A DNA stretch of 56,429 nucleotides from Flavobacteriales bacterium (lineage in GTDB: Bacteria; Bacteroidota; Bacteroidia; Flavobacteriales_F; PHOS-HE28), in the NCBI GenBank assembly GCA_019912395.1, contig JAIOIH010000078.1, forward strand, positions 1 through 56,429. The letters run 5' to 3'. The position numbers were made by a program, and so were the translations under genes. Positions 16,890 to 26,128 of the stretch are shown here, one piece after another. Position 1 is the stretch's first letter, and each line of letters starts with the position of its first letter. The notes under the pieces were generated by a model, which searched no databases, was not told the origin of the DNA, and was given only the letters and a program-made list of their open reading frames with translations.

Positions 16890-17876
16890 ATGAAACCTCT
16901 ACTATGCATTCCGCTCTTGCTGCTCCCTTTGATCGGCATCGCCCAGCAGGACAGCATCCCTGCCCCAAGCGGTACCGCTCCACAGGACCAACATATCCTC
17001 TACGTCACCGCAGGTAGTAACGGCGTGAAAGTGAAAGTGGAGAACACGGACACCAACTATGCGCAGAATGGTGACACCATCCGGATCACCTCCAAGCGCA
17101 AGCTTATCCGCATCATCACCACCAAGCGCACGGACGTGGACTCCACCACCTTCGAGAGCAAATTGGCCGACCTGAAACGTGAGCGACGCAACCTCTTTAG
17201 TTACTGGGCCGGCATGGAACTGGGCATGAACAGCTTCGTAACGGCGGATGGTCGCATAGGCGATGGACCGGAAAGCGGGCCACTGCAGCTGAACAATGCG
17301 AAGAGCCGCTTCTTCGCCATCAACTTCCTGGAGCGCAAGTTCGAGTTCGGCACCAACCACATCGGCCTCTTCACGGGTATGGGGATTGAATTCCTCAACT
17401 ACAGGCTCAGCGAGAACAACACCTTGCAATTCAACAGCGACAGCACGTACGCTGTGGCGATGGACAGCCCCGACCTGCGCAAGAACAAGCTGCGGCAGAT
17501 CGGACTGCGCGTACCGCTGATGCTCGAGTTCAACACCAACCGCGCCCAGCTTCCCCTCAATGCCGGAGCATTGGAGGCCAAGCCGGACTGGTCCTTCAGC
17601 CGGAAACACAACTTCCACCTTGCGGTCGGTCTGGTGGGAAGCTGGTACTTCGATACCATGTACAAACAGAAATTCAACGAGGGTGGCGAGTCGAAGAAGC
17701 TCCGCGCCAAGGCGAGCTACAATCTACTGCCGTACCGGGTGGCCGCCCGAGCGCAGATCGGTTACGGTGGCCTCAATCTCTTTGCCGAATACGGCCTCAC
17801 ACCCCTGTTCGAGGAAGGCACCGCGCCCACGCTGAACGCCTTGAACGTCGGCATCACATTGATCGGCTTCAACTAG
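16890..17876 (+). CDS. Outer-membrane beta-barrel protein
   Basis: A 328-aa protein with signal peptide (MKPLLCIPLLLLPLIGIAQ). After a linker containing 'ILYVTAGSNGVKVKVENTDT' comes a barrel domain of amphipathic strands: 'YWAGMELGMNSFVT', 'FFAINFLERKFEFGTNHIGL' and 'FTGMGIEFLNYRLSE', then 'LRQIGLRVPLMLEFNTNR', 'KHNFHLAVGLVGSWYF', 'RVAARAQIGYGGLNLFAEYG' and the closing 'LNALNVGITLIGFN' strand with terminal aromatic-Asn. It belongs with the PorT-like/outer-membrane beta-barrel proteins common in Bacteroidota; role unknown. Upstream in-frame codons are not signal-like, so the ATG at 16890 is used. A strong terminator follows at 17921. Confidence 0.85.
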   Translation: MKPLLCIPLLLLPLIGIAQQDSIPAPSGTAPQDQHILYVTAGSNGVKVKVENTDTNYAQNGDTIRITSKRKLIRIITTKRTDVDSTTFESKLADLKRERRNLFSYWAGMELGMNSFVTADGRIGDGPESGPLQLNNAKSRFFAINFLERKFEFGTNHIGLFTGMGIEFLNYRLSENNTLQFNSDSTYAVAMDSPDLRKNKLRQIGLRVPLMLEFNTNRAQLPLNAGALEAKPDWSFSRKHNFHLAVGLVGSWYFDTMYKQKFNEGGESKKLRAKASYNLLPYRVAARAQIGYGGLNLFAEYGLTPLFEEGTAPTLNALNVGITLIGFN

Positions 17877-17920
17877 GGAACGGGCCGCGCGACGAGGGGA
17901 CATCGTTCGCTATCGCCCGG

Positions 17921-17955
17921 GCAGGGCCGCTGCAAGCAGCGGCCCTGCCTATTTT
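17921..17955 (+). terminator. Rho-independent terminator
   Basis: A perfect 13-bp stem, GCAGGGCCGCTGC with GCAGCGGCCCTGC (loop of two bases, or four if the top pair opens), followed by CTATTTTC. It lies about 45 nt after the barrel gene and before yebC. Confidence 0.88.
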
Positions 17956-18011
17956 CGCGGTCCGCTAGGCACTTCGCCCGGCTGTCGCATACCAAAGAAC
18001 CCGCCATCACC

Positions 18012-18764
18012 ATGGGCCGCATCTTCGAAAAACGCAAGCACCGGATCTTCGCCCGCAACGCCAAGCTCAGCAAGCTCTTCACCCGCATCGGCAAGGAGAT
18101 CGCCATGGCCGTGAAGGCAGGAGGTCCCAATCCGGATGCCAACCACCGGCTGAAGGTGGCCATCCAGAACGCCAAGGGCATGAACATGCCCAAGGACAAT
18201 ATCGACCGCGCGATCAAAAAGGCGGCCGGTGGAACGGAAGTGGATTTCACCGAGATGACATACGAGGGTTATGCTCCCGGCGGGGTGGCGATCTTCGTGG
18301 AGACCGCCACCAACAACACGACCCGCACGGTGGCCAACATCCGAAGTTTCTTCAACAAATGCGACGGCAACTTGGGGAACACGGGGTCCTTGGCGCACGT
18401 TTTCGACCGAAAGGCGGAATTCGTCGTGGAAGAGGCCGCACTGAAGGGGATGGACACCGATGACTTCGAAATGGCCTGCATCGACGCCGGCGCGGAGGAC
18501 TTTCACCATGATGAGGAGGGCTTCATCATTCTGGCAGCCTATACCGAATTCGGACCGATCCAGCAGAAACTGGATGAACTGGGCATTGAAGCCAAGAGCG
18601 CCGAGCTCAAGCGCTTTCCCCTGAGCACCATTCCCGCCGACCTGGCCACCGCCCGCAACGTGATGAAGCTGATCGACCTCCTGGACGACGACGAGGACGT
18701 GAACGCCGTGTACCACAACATGGAGCTCAGCGAGGACGTGGAAGCCGCGCTGGCCGAGGAGTAG
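18012..18764 (+). CDS. yebC: YebC/PmpR family protein
   Basis: A 250-aa full-length YebC/PmpR/TACO1 family protein. The N-terminal domain carries 'MGRIFEKRKHRIFARNAKLS' and 'NHRLKVAIQNAKGMNMPKDN'. The middle has 'YEGYAPGGVAIFVETATNN' and 'TRTVANIRSFFNK', and domain three 'FHHDEEGFIILAAYTEFG'. Members were first described as DNA-binding regulators. Newer work on the family links it to translation, helping ribosomes at proline-rich stretches. The family often starts MAGHSKW; here the start is MGRIFEKR, a variant I believe is common in Bacteroidota. It stands alone between a terminator and a convergent histidine kinase. Confidence 0.93.
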   Translation: MGRIFEKRKHRIFARNAKLSKLFTRIGKEIAMAVKAGGPNPDANHRLKVAIQNAKGMNMPKDNIDRAIKKAAGGTEVDFTEMTYEGYAPGGVAIFVETATNNTTRTVANIRSFFNKCDGNLGNTGSLAHVFDRKAEFVVEEAALKGMDTDDFEMACIDAGAEDFHHDEEGFIILAAYTEFGPIQQKLDELGIEAKSAELKRFPLSTIPADLATARNVMKLIDLLDDDEDVNAVYHNMELSEDVEAALAEE

Positions 18765-18803
18765 GAGCTTGGACGTTGTTGGGTTACCCCGGCCTTCTCC
18801 GGT

Positions 18804-20717
18804 TCATTTCACCCTGAACCGTATGTGGTACCGGGTGCCCGTGGCATCGCTCTCCAGGGTCATGAATCCGTTGAGCTGTTCCACGAGGCTTTCAATGAGG
18901 CTGTGGCCCAAGGTGCCGGAGTCGGTGTTCAGTTTCTCCTTGGGTATCCCTCCCCCGTTATCGCTGTAGTGCAGGTCGAACTGGTCGTGATCGGCACGGT
19001 GGATCCTCAGATTGATGAACCCTTCCTGTCCCTCGGTGAATGCATGCTTGAACGAGTTGGTGATGAGCTCGTTCAGGATGAGGCCCAGGGGCACCATGGT
19101 GTCCAGGTCCAGCACCAGGTCGGGATCGATGGCCGTGCGGTAGCGAATGCTTTCCCGCACTTTGTTCAGTTGCACCAGCTCCGCAAAAAGTTCCTTGATG
19201 TACTGGGAAAGATCCACTTGGGCGAGGTCGTCGCCCTTGTACAGTTTCTCGTGGATCAAGGCCATGGAGGCCACCCGGCCCTGGCTCTGCGCGAAGACCT
19301 GCTGCAGCTGTTCATCGGCGATGGTCCCGGACTGGAGCCGCAGCATGCTGGATACCACTTGGAGGTTGTTCTTCACCCGGTGGTGGATCTCCCGGATGAG
19401 CGTGCGGATACGTGCGTTGGCCTGTTCCACTTTTTCCTTCTCCTGAAGCAGGACGCGGTTGTGCTCCATGTCCCGTTCGCGAGCGGACCTCAGGTTGTCC
19501 CGCATGCGCGTGAGGGAATGGCCCAGTACGTCCTGGTCCCCCCGCACGATCACGGGCGTATCATAGTTGCCCTTGCCGATGGCGTCCGCACTGGCGGAAA
19601 GCGAGCGGATGGCCTCTATCATCACGTTGAACGAACCAGCCATCTGCCCCACCTCGTCGTCCGAGGTCACCGGGACACGCGCCCGCACATCCCCTTTGGC
19701 CAAAGCCGAAGCCGCATCGGTAACCTCGGACACGGTGCTGCGGAGGCCACGCATGATCACAATGGCCATCACGGACACCGTGCCCACCACCACCAGGAGG
19801 AGAAAGAGCACCAGGAGCAGACGTTTTTGAGCGGCCCGGGATACATCCTCACTGGCCACGATGATCGAATCGATCGAACGCTCCTCCACTTGACGCAATC
19901 GCGCGGTAGCCTCCCCGCTCAGCTCCCACCACTCGGAGGCCGTAGTGCCCACGCCGTTGATCGATCGGCTTTCGTGTATGGTGCCGATCATCGAACGCAG
20001 GAAGTTGACCTCCGGCCCTTGGAACGTACTCCGGTAATAGGCCCGCACATCGGGCGGTGCATCGCGCTGGAAGAGCACGGTGCTGGTCTCATAGAGCGCA
20101 ATGCTCTCATTGAGCTCGCCAAGCTCCGCCGGGCTCAAGCCGGAAACCAGTGCGCGCAGCACCCGGGTCCGGATATCGCTCAGGGCCTCCTTTGTGTTCA
20201 ACAGGCCCAGGTGCGCGAAGAGCTGTTGATTGGTCGTCGGGTCCATGGCCTGCTTGGATACCTCTGCAAGTTTGCCCAGAAGCTCTTCGTTCATGGCACG
20301 ATAGGACCGCTCGACCTGTACCGCGGAGACGTTCCGCTCATCCATCCGTTTGCGATCGCTTTCCAGGGGGCGCAATACATCCCCGGGTCGTACAAGAGGG
20401 TCGATGGTCAATTCCGGATCGTTCATCCGGGCGATGTAGGCATCACTTTGCACCCGGGCCAGCCGCAGGGAACTGCTGTTGGGCAGGACACCTTCCAGGA
20501 TGGCCACGCTCACCGCGCTTTCATGCTGCAGGCCGTCCATCACGTCGCCGATCACCCGAATGTTGCGGGCCTGCTTGGACACATAGCCGAGTACATCCGT
20601 CCGCTTCAAGCTGGAATCCACCTGCTTACCGATCAGCAGCACCAACCCCGCCACCGGGATCCCCAGCGTGATCAGGAATTTGGTCCGGATGGGAAGGTCA
20701 GCAAAGCGCCAGTTCAT
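18804..20717 (-). CDS. NIT-domain sensor histidine kinase (HisKA_2/HWE type)
   Basis: A 637-aa membrane kinase. TM1 is at about 13-30 (FLITLGIPVAGLVLLIG). A periplasmic all-helical region follows with 'LQHESAVSVAILEGVLPNSS', the pattern of the NIT nitrate/nitrite-sensing domain. TM2 (LLLVLFLLLVVVGTVSVMAI) is near residue 300, followed by HAMP and a coiled linker. The dimerisation/phosphoacceptor box is 'EIHHRVKNNLQVVSSMLRLQ' (His446 the likely acceptor). The ATPase part has 'LILNELITNSFKHAF', 'YSDNGGGIPKEKLN' and 'GTLGHSLIESLVEQL'. No response regulator is adjacent; a distant partner is likely. It diverges from the carboxylase gene, with TACATTCG on its own strand 7 nt before the ATG. Confidence 0.88.
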   Translation of the reverse strand: MNWRFADLPIRTKFLITLGIPVAGLVLLIGKQVDSSLKRTDVLGYVSKQARNIRVIGDVMDGLQHESAVSVAILEGVLPNSSSLRLARVQSDAYIARMNDPELTIDPLVRPGDVLRPLESDRKRMDERNVSAVQVERSYRAMNEELLGKLAEVSKQAMDPTTNQQLFAHLGLLNTKEALSDIRTRVLRALVSGLSPAELGELNESIALYETSTVLFQRDAPPDVRAYYRSTFQGPEVNFLRSMIGTIHESRSINGVGTTASEWWELSGEATARLRQVEERSIDSIIVASEDVSRAAQKRLLLVLFLLLVVVGTVSVMAIVIMRGLRSTVSEVTDAASALAKGDVRARVPVTSDDEVGQMAGSFNVMIEAIRSLSASADAIGKGNYDTPVIVRGDQDVLGHSLTRMRDNLRSARERDMEHNRVLLQEKEKVEQANARIRTLIREIHHRVKNNLQVVSSMLRLQSGTIADEQLQQVFAQSQGRVASMALIHEKLYKGDDLAQVDLSQYIKELFAELVQLNKVRESIRYRTAIDPDLVLDLDTMVPLGLILNELITNSFKHAFTEGQEGFINLRIHRADHDQFDLHYSDNGGGIPKEKLNTDSGTLGHSLIESLVEQLNGFMTLESDATGTRYHIRFRVK

Positions 20718-20724
20718 CTGCCGA

Positions 20725-20765
20725 CGAATGTAGGGGAAGCAACGATGCGCGGCTTTCTACATTTG
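20725..20765. promoter_or_regulatory. Divergent promoter pair (kinase / acyl-CoA carboxylase)
   Basis: Minus strand: TACATTCG at 20732-20725, ending 7 nt before the kinase ATG. Plus strand: TACATTTG at 20758-20765, a full match to the Bacteroidota -7 consensus TAnnTTTG, about 50 nt before the carboxylase ATG. Neither has a clear TTG at the -33 spacing. Confidence 0.6.
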
Positions 20766-20814
20766 GCCGCGGCCCGTCCTTTTTGCGGGTCCGCCCATAA
20801 TCCGCAGATCCGCC

Positions 20815-22362
20815 ATGGACATGAAAGCGAAGTTCGACCTCCTGGGAAAGAAAACGGAGGAAGCCCTCAAGGGTGGCGGGGAAGACCGCATCGCAGCCCA
20901 GCACAAGAAGGGCAAGCTCACCGCCCGCGAACGCTTGAACCTGCTGCTGGACGAGGGATCCTTCCAGGAGATCGGCCAACTGGTGACCCACCGCAGCGTA
21001 CACTTCGGGCTGGACAAGCAACACTTTCTCGGCGACGGGGTGGTCACCGGATACGGCACCATCAACGGTCGTACGGTCCATGTCTTCTCGCAGGATTTCA
21101 CCGTGCTGGGCGGCTCCTTGGCCGAAGCGCACGCGGGAAAGATCTGCCGCATCATGGACCTCGCCATGCAGAACGGTTCGCCGGTCATTGGCCTCAACGA
21201 CAGCGGTGGTGCGCGCATTCAGGAGGGTGTGGTGTCGCTCGGCGGCTACGCGGACATTTTCCACCGCAACGTGATGGCCAGTGGCGTAGTGCCGCAGATC
21301 AGCGCCATTCTAGGGCCTTGTGCCGGTGGTGCGGTGTACAGCCCGGCCCTCACGGATTTCGTGCTGATGGTGGAACGCTCCAGCTACATGTTCGTCACCG
21401 GACCCAACGTGGTGAAGACCGTGACGCACGAAACGGTGACCGCCGAGGAATTGGGCGGTGCCGCCACGCACGCCTCCAAGAGCGGGGTGGCCCACTTCAC
21501 TGCGCCGGACGAGCTGGACGCCATCGAACAGCTGCGCCGCCTGGTGGGCTACATGCCGAACAACTGCGAGGAGCGCGCACCCGTTCTGCCCTACGAGCCG
21601 GGCGACGAGCACCGTCCCGCGCTCGATAGTATTCTGCCGGAAAACCCGAACCAGCCCTACGACATCCGCGATGTGCTGAACGCCGTGATCGACCCCGACA
21701 GCAGCATGGAGGTCCACGCCGACTACGCGCGCAACATGGTGGTGGGCTTCGCCCGCGTGGCCGGTGAAACGGTGGGCTGCGTGGCCAACCAGCCCTCGGT
21801 GCTCGCCGGTGTGCTGGACATCGATGCCTCCATCAAGGCCGCCCGCTTCGTGCGCTTCTGCGATGCCTTCAACATCCCGTTGCTCGTGTTCGTGGACGTG
21901 CCCGGCTTCCTGCCCGGCACCGAGCAGGAGTGGCGCGGCATCATCGACCATGGCGCGAAACTGCTCTACGCCTTCAGCGAGGCCACCGTGCCCCGCATCA
22001 CCGTGATCACCCGCAAGGCGTACGGCGGCGCCTACGACGTGATGAACAGCAAGCACATCGGCTGCGACATGAACTACGCGTGGCCCGCGGCGGAGATCGC
22101 CGTGATGGGTGCCAAGGGAGCTGCGGAGATCATCTTCCGCAACGACATCAAGAAGTCCGACGACCCCGAAGCGACCCTAGCCGCCAAGGAAGCCGAGTAC
22201 AAGGAGCGTTTCGCCAATCCGTACGAGGCGGCGGCACACGGCTTCATCGACGAGGTGATCCAGCCCGCTGACACCCGCCTGAAGGTGATCGAGGCCCTAC
22301 GGATGCTCCGCAACAAGGCCCAGCGCCTGCCGCGCAAGAAGCACGGCAACATCCCGCTATAG
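20815..22362 (+). CDS. Acyl-CoA carboxylase beta subunit (propionyl-CoA carboxylase type)
   Basis: A 515-aa carboxyltransferase, the usual length. Both crotonase-like halves are present: N-half '[20 protein letters not shown]', '[20 protein letters not shown]', '[13 protein letters not shown]' and '[20 protein letters not shown]'; C-half '[20 protein letters not shown]', '[20 protein letters not shown]' and '[20 protein letters not shown]'. It transfers carboxyl from carboxybiotin to propionyl- or another acyl-CoA. It fits pccB or mmdA-type decarboxylase beta chains equally; no biotin carboxylase, biotin carrier or decarboxylase subunit is in the window to decide. A second Met two codons in (20821) is a possible alternative start. 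Confidence 0.93.
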   Translation: MDMKAKFDLLGKKTEEALKGGGEDRIAAQHKKGKLTARERLNLLLDEGSFQEIGQLVTHRSVHFGLDKQHFLGDGVVTGYGTINGRTVHVFSQDFTVLGGSLAEAHAGKICRIMDLAMQNGSPVIGLNDSGGARIQEGVVSLGGYADIFHRNVMASGVVPQISAILGPCAGGAVYSPALTDFVLMVERSSYMFVTGPNVVKTVTHETVTAEELGGAATHASKSGVAHFTAPDELDAIEQLRRLVGYMPNNCEERAPVLPYEPGDEHRPALDSILPENPNQPYDIRDVLNAVIDPDSSMEVHADYARNMVVGFARVAGETVGCVANQPSVLAGVLDIDASIKAARFVRFCDAFNIPLLVFVDVPGFLPGTEQEWRGIIDHGAKLLYAFSEATVPRITVITRKAYGGAYDVMNSKHIGCDMNYAWPAAEIAVMGAKGAAEIIFRNDIKKSDDPEATLAAKEAEYKERFANPYEAAAHGFIDEVIQPADTRLKVIEALRMLRNKAQRLPRKKHGNIPL

Positions 22363-22512
22363 GACGATCGGGCACACCGCACGGCCAGCTCTTGCAAGGG
22401 GCCGGTATGCGCATGGGGAAGAAATACGGTGGTTCCCGTATGCGATCACGGGGTTTCACGGAAGAACACCCGCGTTGAACCGGTCAGAACAAAACCAAAA
22501 AATCTCGATTCC

Positions 22513-23268
22513 ATGCGCACTATCCCACGTACCATTTCCATGGCCATGCTCGCTACCGCCATCTGCTTGGGCGGCTGCAAGAAAGAGGAGGCCGAAACCC
22601 CTGCCACGCCCTCCGGAGGTGGTGGTGGAAGCAGCACTCCCGCCAGCACCACTCCCGCGTTCACCGATGCCTCCGGTGTGCTCATCGCGGTGAACACCCT
22701 CACCTCCTACGATGTCGGCGGCATCCCCGTGGAGATCCAAATGGGCACTGCGCTAGGCATGTTCCCATCCGCAGGCAACGCCTCCGTCTACCTGGATGGC
22801 GGCACCGTTTCCTTGGAAGGGACCACGCTCACCAAGAATGCGAACAACGCATACTTCGCGACCCCCGACCAGACCAACCCCACGGGCATCGACCTGAGCG
22901 GCAGCACGCATTGGGTGGTCAGCGGCAACGGCGAGGTGCCCGCTATCGACCGCTCGCCGAGCTTCAGCTTCCCCAGCGTGGGCACCATCACCAGCTCCAC
23001 CACCATCACGCGCAGCGATGGCTACACCCTGAACGTGAGTGGCGTCAACAACGCGGATTCGGTGGTGTTCGTAGTGGGCAATATCATCAAGACCAAGGCA
23101 CCCGGAACCTTGAGCTGCAACTTCAGTGCGGCGGAACTCGGTACCGAGGGCGCAGGGGCCACGGTGATCCAGGTTTCGCCCTACACGTTCCAGAACGAAA
23201 TGATCGGAGGGAAGAAGATCTATTTCGGCAAGCAAAGCAGCCGTACGCTCTCGGCTACCTTCCAATAG
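22513..23268 (+). CDS. Lipoprotein of unknown function
   Basis: A 251-aa predicted lipoprotein: leader 'MRTIPRTISMAMLATAICLG' then G-C-K-K, giving lipobox LGGC (Cys22). After a charged and Gly/Ser/Thr-rich linker, the mature part is a beta-rich domain with 'AFTDASGVLIAVNTLTSYDV', 'STHWVVSGNGEVPAIDRSPS' and 'GYTLNVSGVNNADSVVFVVG'. I recognise no family by name; the layout resembles surface lipoproteins of Bacteroidota. The ATG at 22513 is chosen for the lipobox. A strong hairpin at 23284 closes the gene. Confidence 0.75.
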   Translation: MRTIPRTISMAMLATAICLGGCKKEEAETPATPSGGGGGSSTPASTTPAFTDASGVLIAVNTLTSYDVGGIPVEIQMGTALGMFPSAGNASVYLDGGTVSLEGTTLTKNANNAYFATPDQTNPTGIDLSGSTHWVVSGNGEVPAIDRSPSFSFPSVGTITSSTTITRSDGYTLNVSGVNNADSVVFVVGNIIKTKAPGTLSCNFSAAELGTEGAGATVIQVSPYTFQNEMIGGKKIYFGKQSSRTLSATFQ

Positions 23269-23283
23269 CCGCTATTCCTTACT

Positions 23284-23323
23284 GGCACGGCCCGCCCGGT
23301 TCTGAGACCGGGCGGGCCGTGCC
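23284..23323 (+). terminator. Strong terminator-like hairpin
   Basis: A 17-bp perfect stem: GGCACGGCCCGCCCGGT pairs with ACCGGGCGGGCCGTGCC across a 6-nt loop. It lies 15 nt after the lipoprotein stop and is followed by GTTCC, so it lacks a clear T-run. Confidence 0.75.
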
Positions 23324-23358
23324 GTTCCCGGACGAAGTGCAGCGGCTACATTCGCCGC

Positions 23359-25374
23359 ATGCGCCACCCGCTGCCGACGCACCGCGAACCTTGGCCCGCC
23401 GTACCCTCGGGCCGGACGCTTCGCCTGTTGGTGATGTTGGCCCTTTGGTGGTGCATTCCGGGCCTTGCACAAACCCAGCCGGACGCGCCCACACCGGCGC
23501 AAGTCCTGGCGATGCCGGGCGACACGGTGAAGGTGCTGAAGCTCTCCGACCTCTGCTACGCCTACCGCCGGGTCGATGCCGATTCTGCACGGCTCTTCGG
23601 TGAAGCCGCACTGGACCTGGCGAAGGACCTGCATTACAAGCGAGGCGAGGCGCAGGCCTGCAACGACCTCGCCATCCTCCGGATCGACCGCAGTGATTAC
23701 GCTGCGGCGGACAGCCTGTTGCGCCGTTCACTGGATCTACGCACTCAACTTCAGGACTCGGCCGGTATGGCCGCGGTCCACAACAAGCTCGGCATCATCT
23801 TCCAATCCCGCTTCATGCTGGAGGAGGCCCTGGAAGAGAACCTGAGCGCCCTGCGGATCTATGAGCGCACCGGGCCACCGGCGCACGAGGCCGTGATCCT
23901 CAACAACATCGCCATCCTGCGGTTCAACCTGAACCGGCTTCCCGAAGCCTTGGCCACACACCAGCGGGCTGCCGCCATCCGGGAACGGATCGGGGACGGG
24001 GCGGGACTGGCGGCATCATACGGCAACATGGCCAATGTGGAGGCACAGTTGGGAGATACCGCCGCGGCGATCGCCCACTTCCAAGCGGCGATCACCTACT
24101 TCCGGGATCAGCATATGATGTCCGAACTGGCCGTACAGTTGAACAACCTGGCCGGGATACGCATGGCCCGAGGGCAATTGGACGAGGCCGCCGACGGCTA
24201 CGGCGAGGCCCTCACGATCCGGACCAAGGCCGGGGAACGGAAGGCCATTGCCTCCTCGCTCATCGGGCTGGGCGGCACCCGCCTGCGGCAAGGGCGCATC
24301 ACCGAGGCCCGGAGCCTGCTGCTGCAGGCACTCGCCATGAGCCGCGCCGTGGACGCACGAAGCGAGCAAATGCAGGCCCTGTTGGACCTGGCCCGGCTGT
24401 ATGCGCGGACCAACCGCGGGGACAGTTCATTCTTCTACCACCAGCGCTATGCCGCCTTGAAGGACTCGGTCTTCAACGAAGACATGAGCGCACGCCTGGC
24501 CCTGGCCGAAACGCGGTTCGAGACCGAGAAGAAGGAGCGGCGCATCCTGGAGCAACGGGCGGAGATCGCCGAGCTGGAGCAGGAAAGCGAGCACCGCAAA
24601 CTGTGGCTGGTCACCGCCGTGGGCGGATCGGCCGTGGTGGCAATGGCCGCGCTGCTGCTGCTGCAGGTGCAGCGGCGGCGTGCCCGGGCCCGGCACGATG
24701 CGGCCGTGATCGCCGAGCGGGAGACCGGATTGCGTGGCATACTGAAGGCCACCGAAGCGGAACGAACACGGATCGCCCGGGAATTGCACGACGGCGTGGG
24801 CCAGCAGCTTACCGGCCTGAAATTCCGCTTGGAGGAGATCGCCGCAAAAGTGGGGAACCACCTCCCGCTGCCCGCCGACACCGTCACGGAAGCCTTGGCC
24901 ATCACCAGTGATGCCGGCCGCGAGGTACGCGATATCGCCCATGCCATGATGCCCCGTGCACTGGGCGAGCTCGGTTTGGCCGCCGCCCTCTCCGACATGC
25001 TCAAGCGCACCCTTGGAAGCGCAGGCATAGGCCACCAATTGGATCAATTCGGACTGGACGAGCGCTTGCCCCAGGAAGTGGAAGTGGGCCTGTACCGCAT
25101 CGCGCAGGAGCTGGTGCAGAACACCATGAAGCATGCCGGGGCCCGGCAGGTACACCTGCAACTGCTGAAGAACCAAGGGCATGTGGTGTTCATCTACGAG
25201 GACGATGGCAAGGGCTTCCCCCCTAACCGGGCCCGGGACGGCATCGGGCTCCGCAACATACGAGAACGTGTGCGTGCCGTGCAGGGCGTGATCAACATCG
25301 GCAACGGCGCGCGACAGGGCATCTTGGCCACGGTGCGCGTTCCACTGCATGGTGGCCCCATCCGGACGATATGA
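23359..25374 (+). CDS. TPR-containing sensor histidine kinase (HisKA_3, NarX type)
   Basis: A 671-aa kinase. A hydrophobic leader (LRLLVMLALWWCIPGLAQ, about 21-38) targets the N-terminal part to the periplasm. It is followed by about six TPR units (for example 'AQACNDLAILRIDRSDYAAA', 'AAVHNKLGIIFQSRFMLEEA', 'AVQLNNLAGIRMARGQLDEA'). A coiled coil precedes one TM segment at about 415-437 (LWLVTAVGGSAVVAMAALLL). The cytoplasmic part has the HisKA_3 box 'IARELHDGVGQQLTGLKFRL' (His477) and an ATPase domain with 'ELVQNTMKHAGA', 'YEDDGKGFPP' and 'GIGLRNIRERVRAV'. The response regulator lies directly downstream (32 nt). The -7-like TACATTCG ends 4 nt before the ATG. Confidence 0.93.
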   Translation: MRHPLPTHREPWPAVPSGRTLRLLVMLALWWCIPGLAQTQPDAPTPAQVLAMPGDTVKVLKLSDLCYAYRRVDADSARLFGEAALDLAKDLHYKRGEAQACNDLAILRIDRSDYAAADSLLRRSLDLRTQLQDSAGMAAVHNKLGIIFQSRFMLEEALEENLSALRIYERTGPPAHEAVILNNIAILRFNLNRLPEALATHQRAAAIRERIGDGAGLAASYGNMANVEAQLGDTAAAIAHFQAAITYFRDQHMMSELAVQLNNLAGIRMARGQLDEAADGYGEALTIRTKAGERKAIASSLIGLGGTRLRQGRITEARSLLLQALAMSRAVDARSEQMQALLDLARLYARTNRGDSSFFYHQRYAALKDSVFNEDMSARLALAETRFETEKKERRILEQRAEIAELEQESEHRKLWLVTAVGGSAVVAMAALLLLQVQRRRARARHDAAVIAERETGLRGILKATEAERTRIARELHDGVGQQLTGLKFRLEEIAAKVGNHLPLPADTVTEALAITSDAGREVRDIAHAMMPRALGELGLAAALSDMLKRTLGSAGIGHQLDQFGLDERLPQEVEVGLYRIAQELVQNTMKHAGARQVHLQLLKNQGHVVFIYEDDGKGFPPNRARDGIGLRNIRERVRAVQGVINIGNGARQGILATVRVPLHGGPIRTI

Positions 25375-25405
25375 CGATCTTGCGACCGCGAAGGCAATTT
25401 GGACG

Positions 25406-26056
25406 ATGGAACCCGAAACACCGATAAGGCTCGTACTCTGTGATGATCATTGCATCATCACCGATGGCCTGCAGCGCATGCTTCGGGACGAGCCATGGGT
25501 GGACTGCGTTGGTACCGCGCCCAGTGGGGAGGAGGCGCTCTTTCTGCTGGAGCATATCGCGGCGGACATCGTGCTACTGGACCTGAACATGCCCGGCATG
25601 GACGGGATCGAGGTCATGCAACGCATCCGGGAGCGCTGGCCGGAAATGAAGATCATCATCCTGACCATGAACGATGAGCCTGCCGTGGTGCGCCGGTTGC
25701 TGGACCAAGGCGCGCACGGATACCTGCTGAAGACCTGTGGGCGCGATGAGCTGCTGCGGGCGGTGCAGGCCGTCCACGAGGGGAACAAGCATTTTTCCGC
25801 CGATGTCACCGAGGCCCTGTTGAAGCAGCGTACGGAGACCGCCGCCCATGATGGACGGCTTACCCTGCTCAGCCCGCGCGAACGTGAGGTGCTGGGCGCA
25901 TTGGCGGAAGGACTCTCGAACAAGGAGATCGGGAAACGGCTCTTCATCTCATCCCGCACGGTGGATACGCACCGCACCAACCTCATGAAAAAGCTGGGCA
26001 TGCACAACCTCGCCGGCCTGGTGCGGCTCGCCGTATCGGCCGGATTGGTGCGGTGA
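25406..26056 (+). CDS. NarL/FixJ-family response regulator
   Basis: A 216-aa regulator paired with the TPR kinase just upstream. Receiver domain: acidic pair in 'LVLCDDHCIITDGLQRM', phosphoacceptor Asp59 in 'IVLLDLNMPGMDGIEV', the conserved Thr in 'IIILTMNDEP' and Lys in 'GYLLKTCG'. The C-terminal LuxR-type helix-turn-helix is 'LLSPREREVLGALAEGLSNK' followed by 'EIGKRLFISSRTVDTHRTNL'. The ATG at 25406 puts the receiver at the N-terminus; a GTG at 25349 inside the kinase gene would add 19 unlikely residues. It should bind DNA when phosphorylated; the targets cannot be read here. Confidence 0.94.
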   Translation: MEPETPIRLVLCDDHCIITDGLQRMLRDEPWVDCVGTAPSGEEALFLLEHIAADIVLLDLNMPGMDGIEVMQRIRERWPEMKIIILTMNDEPAVVRRLLDQGAHGYLLKTCGRDELLRAVQAVHEGNKHFSADVTEALLKQRTETAAHDGRLTLLSPREREVLGALAEGLSNKEIGKRLFISSRTVDTHRTNLMKKLGMHNLAGLVRLAVSAGLVR

Positions 26057-26128
26057 GGGAACAGCCCTCGGTTCCCCGTGGACACCGACCTGCTCGTTAC
26101 CTTTAGGCCCGAACAAAAGACCAGGACC

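Noticed and set aside
18825-21629. 934-residue plus-strand open frame across the kinase and the carboxylase
   Set aside because: It is a high-GC shadow: it runs antisense to the kinase and out of frame with acyl-CoA carboxylase, both of which show clear motifs.
26057-26076. GGGAAC / GTTCCC hairpin after the response regulator as a terminator
   Set aside because: Only six base pairs and no T-run.
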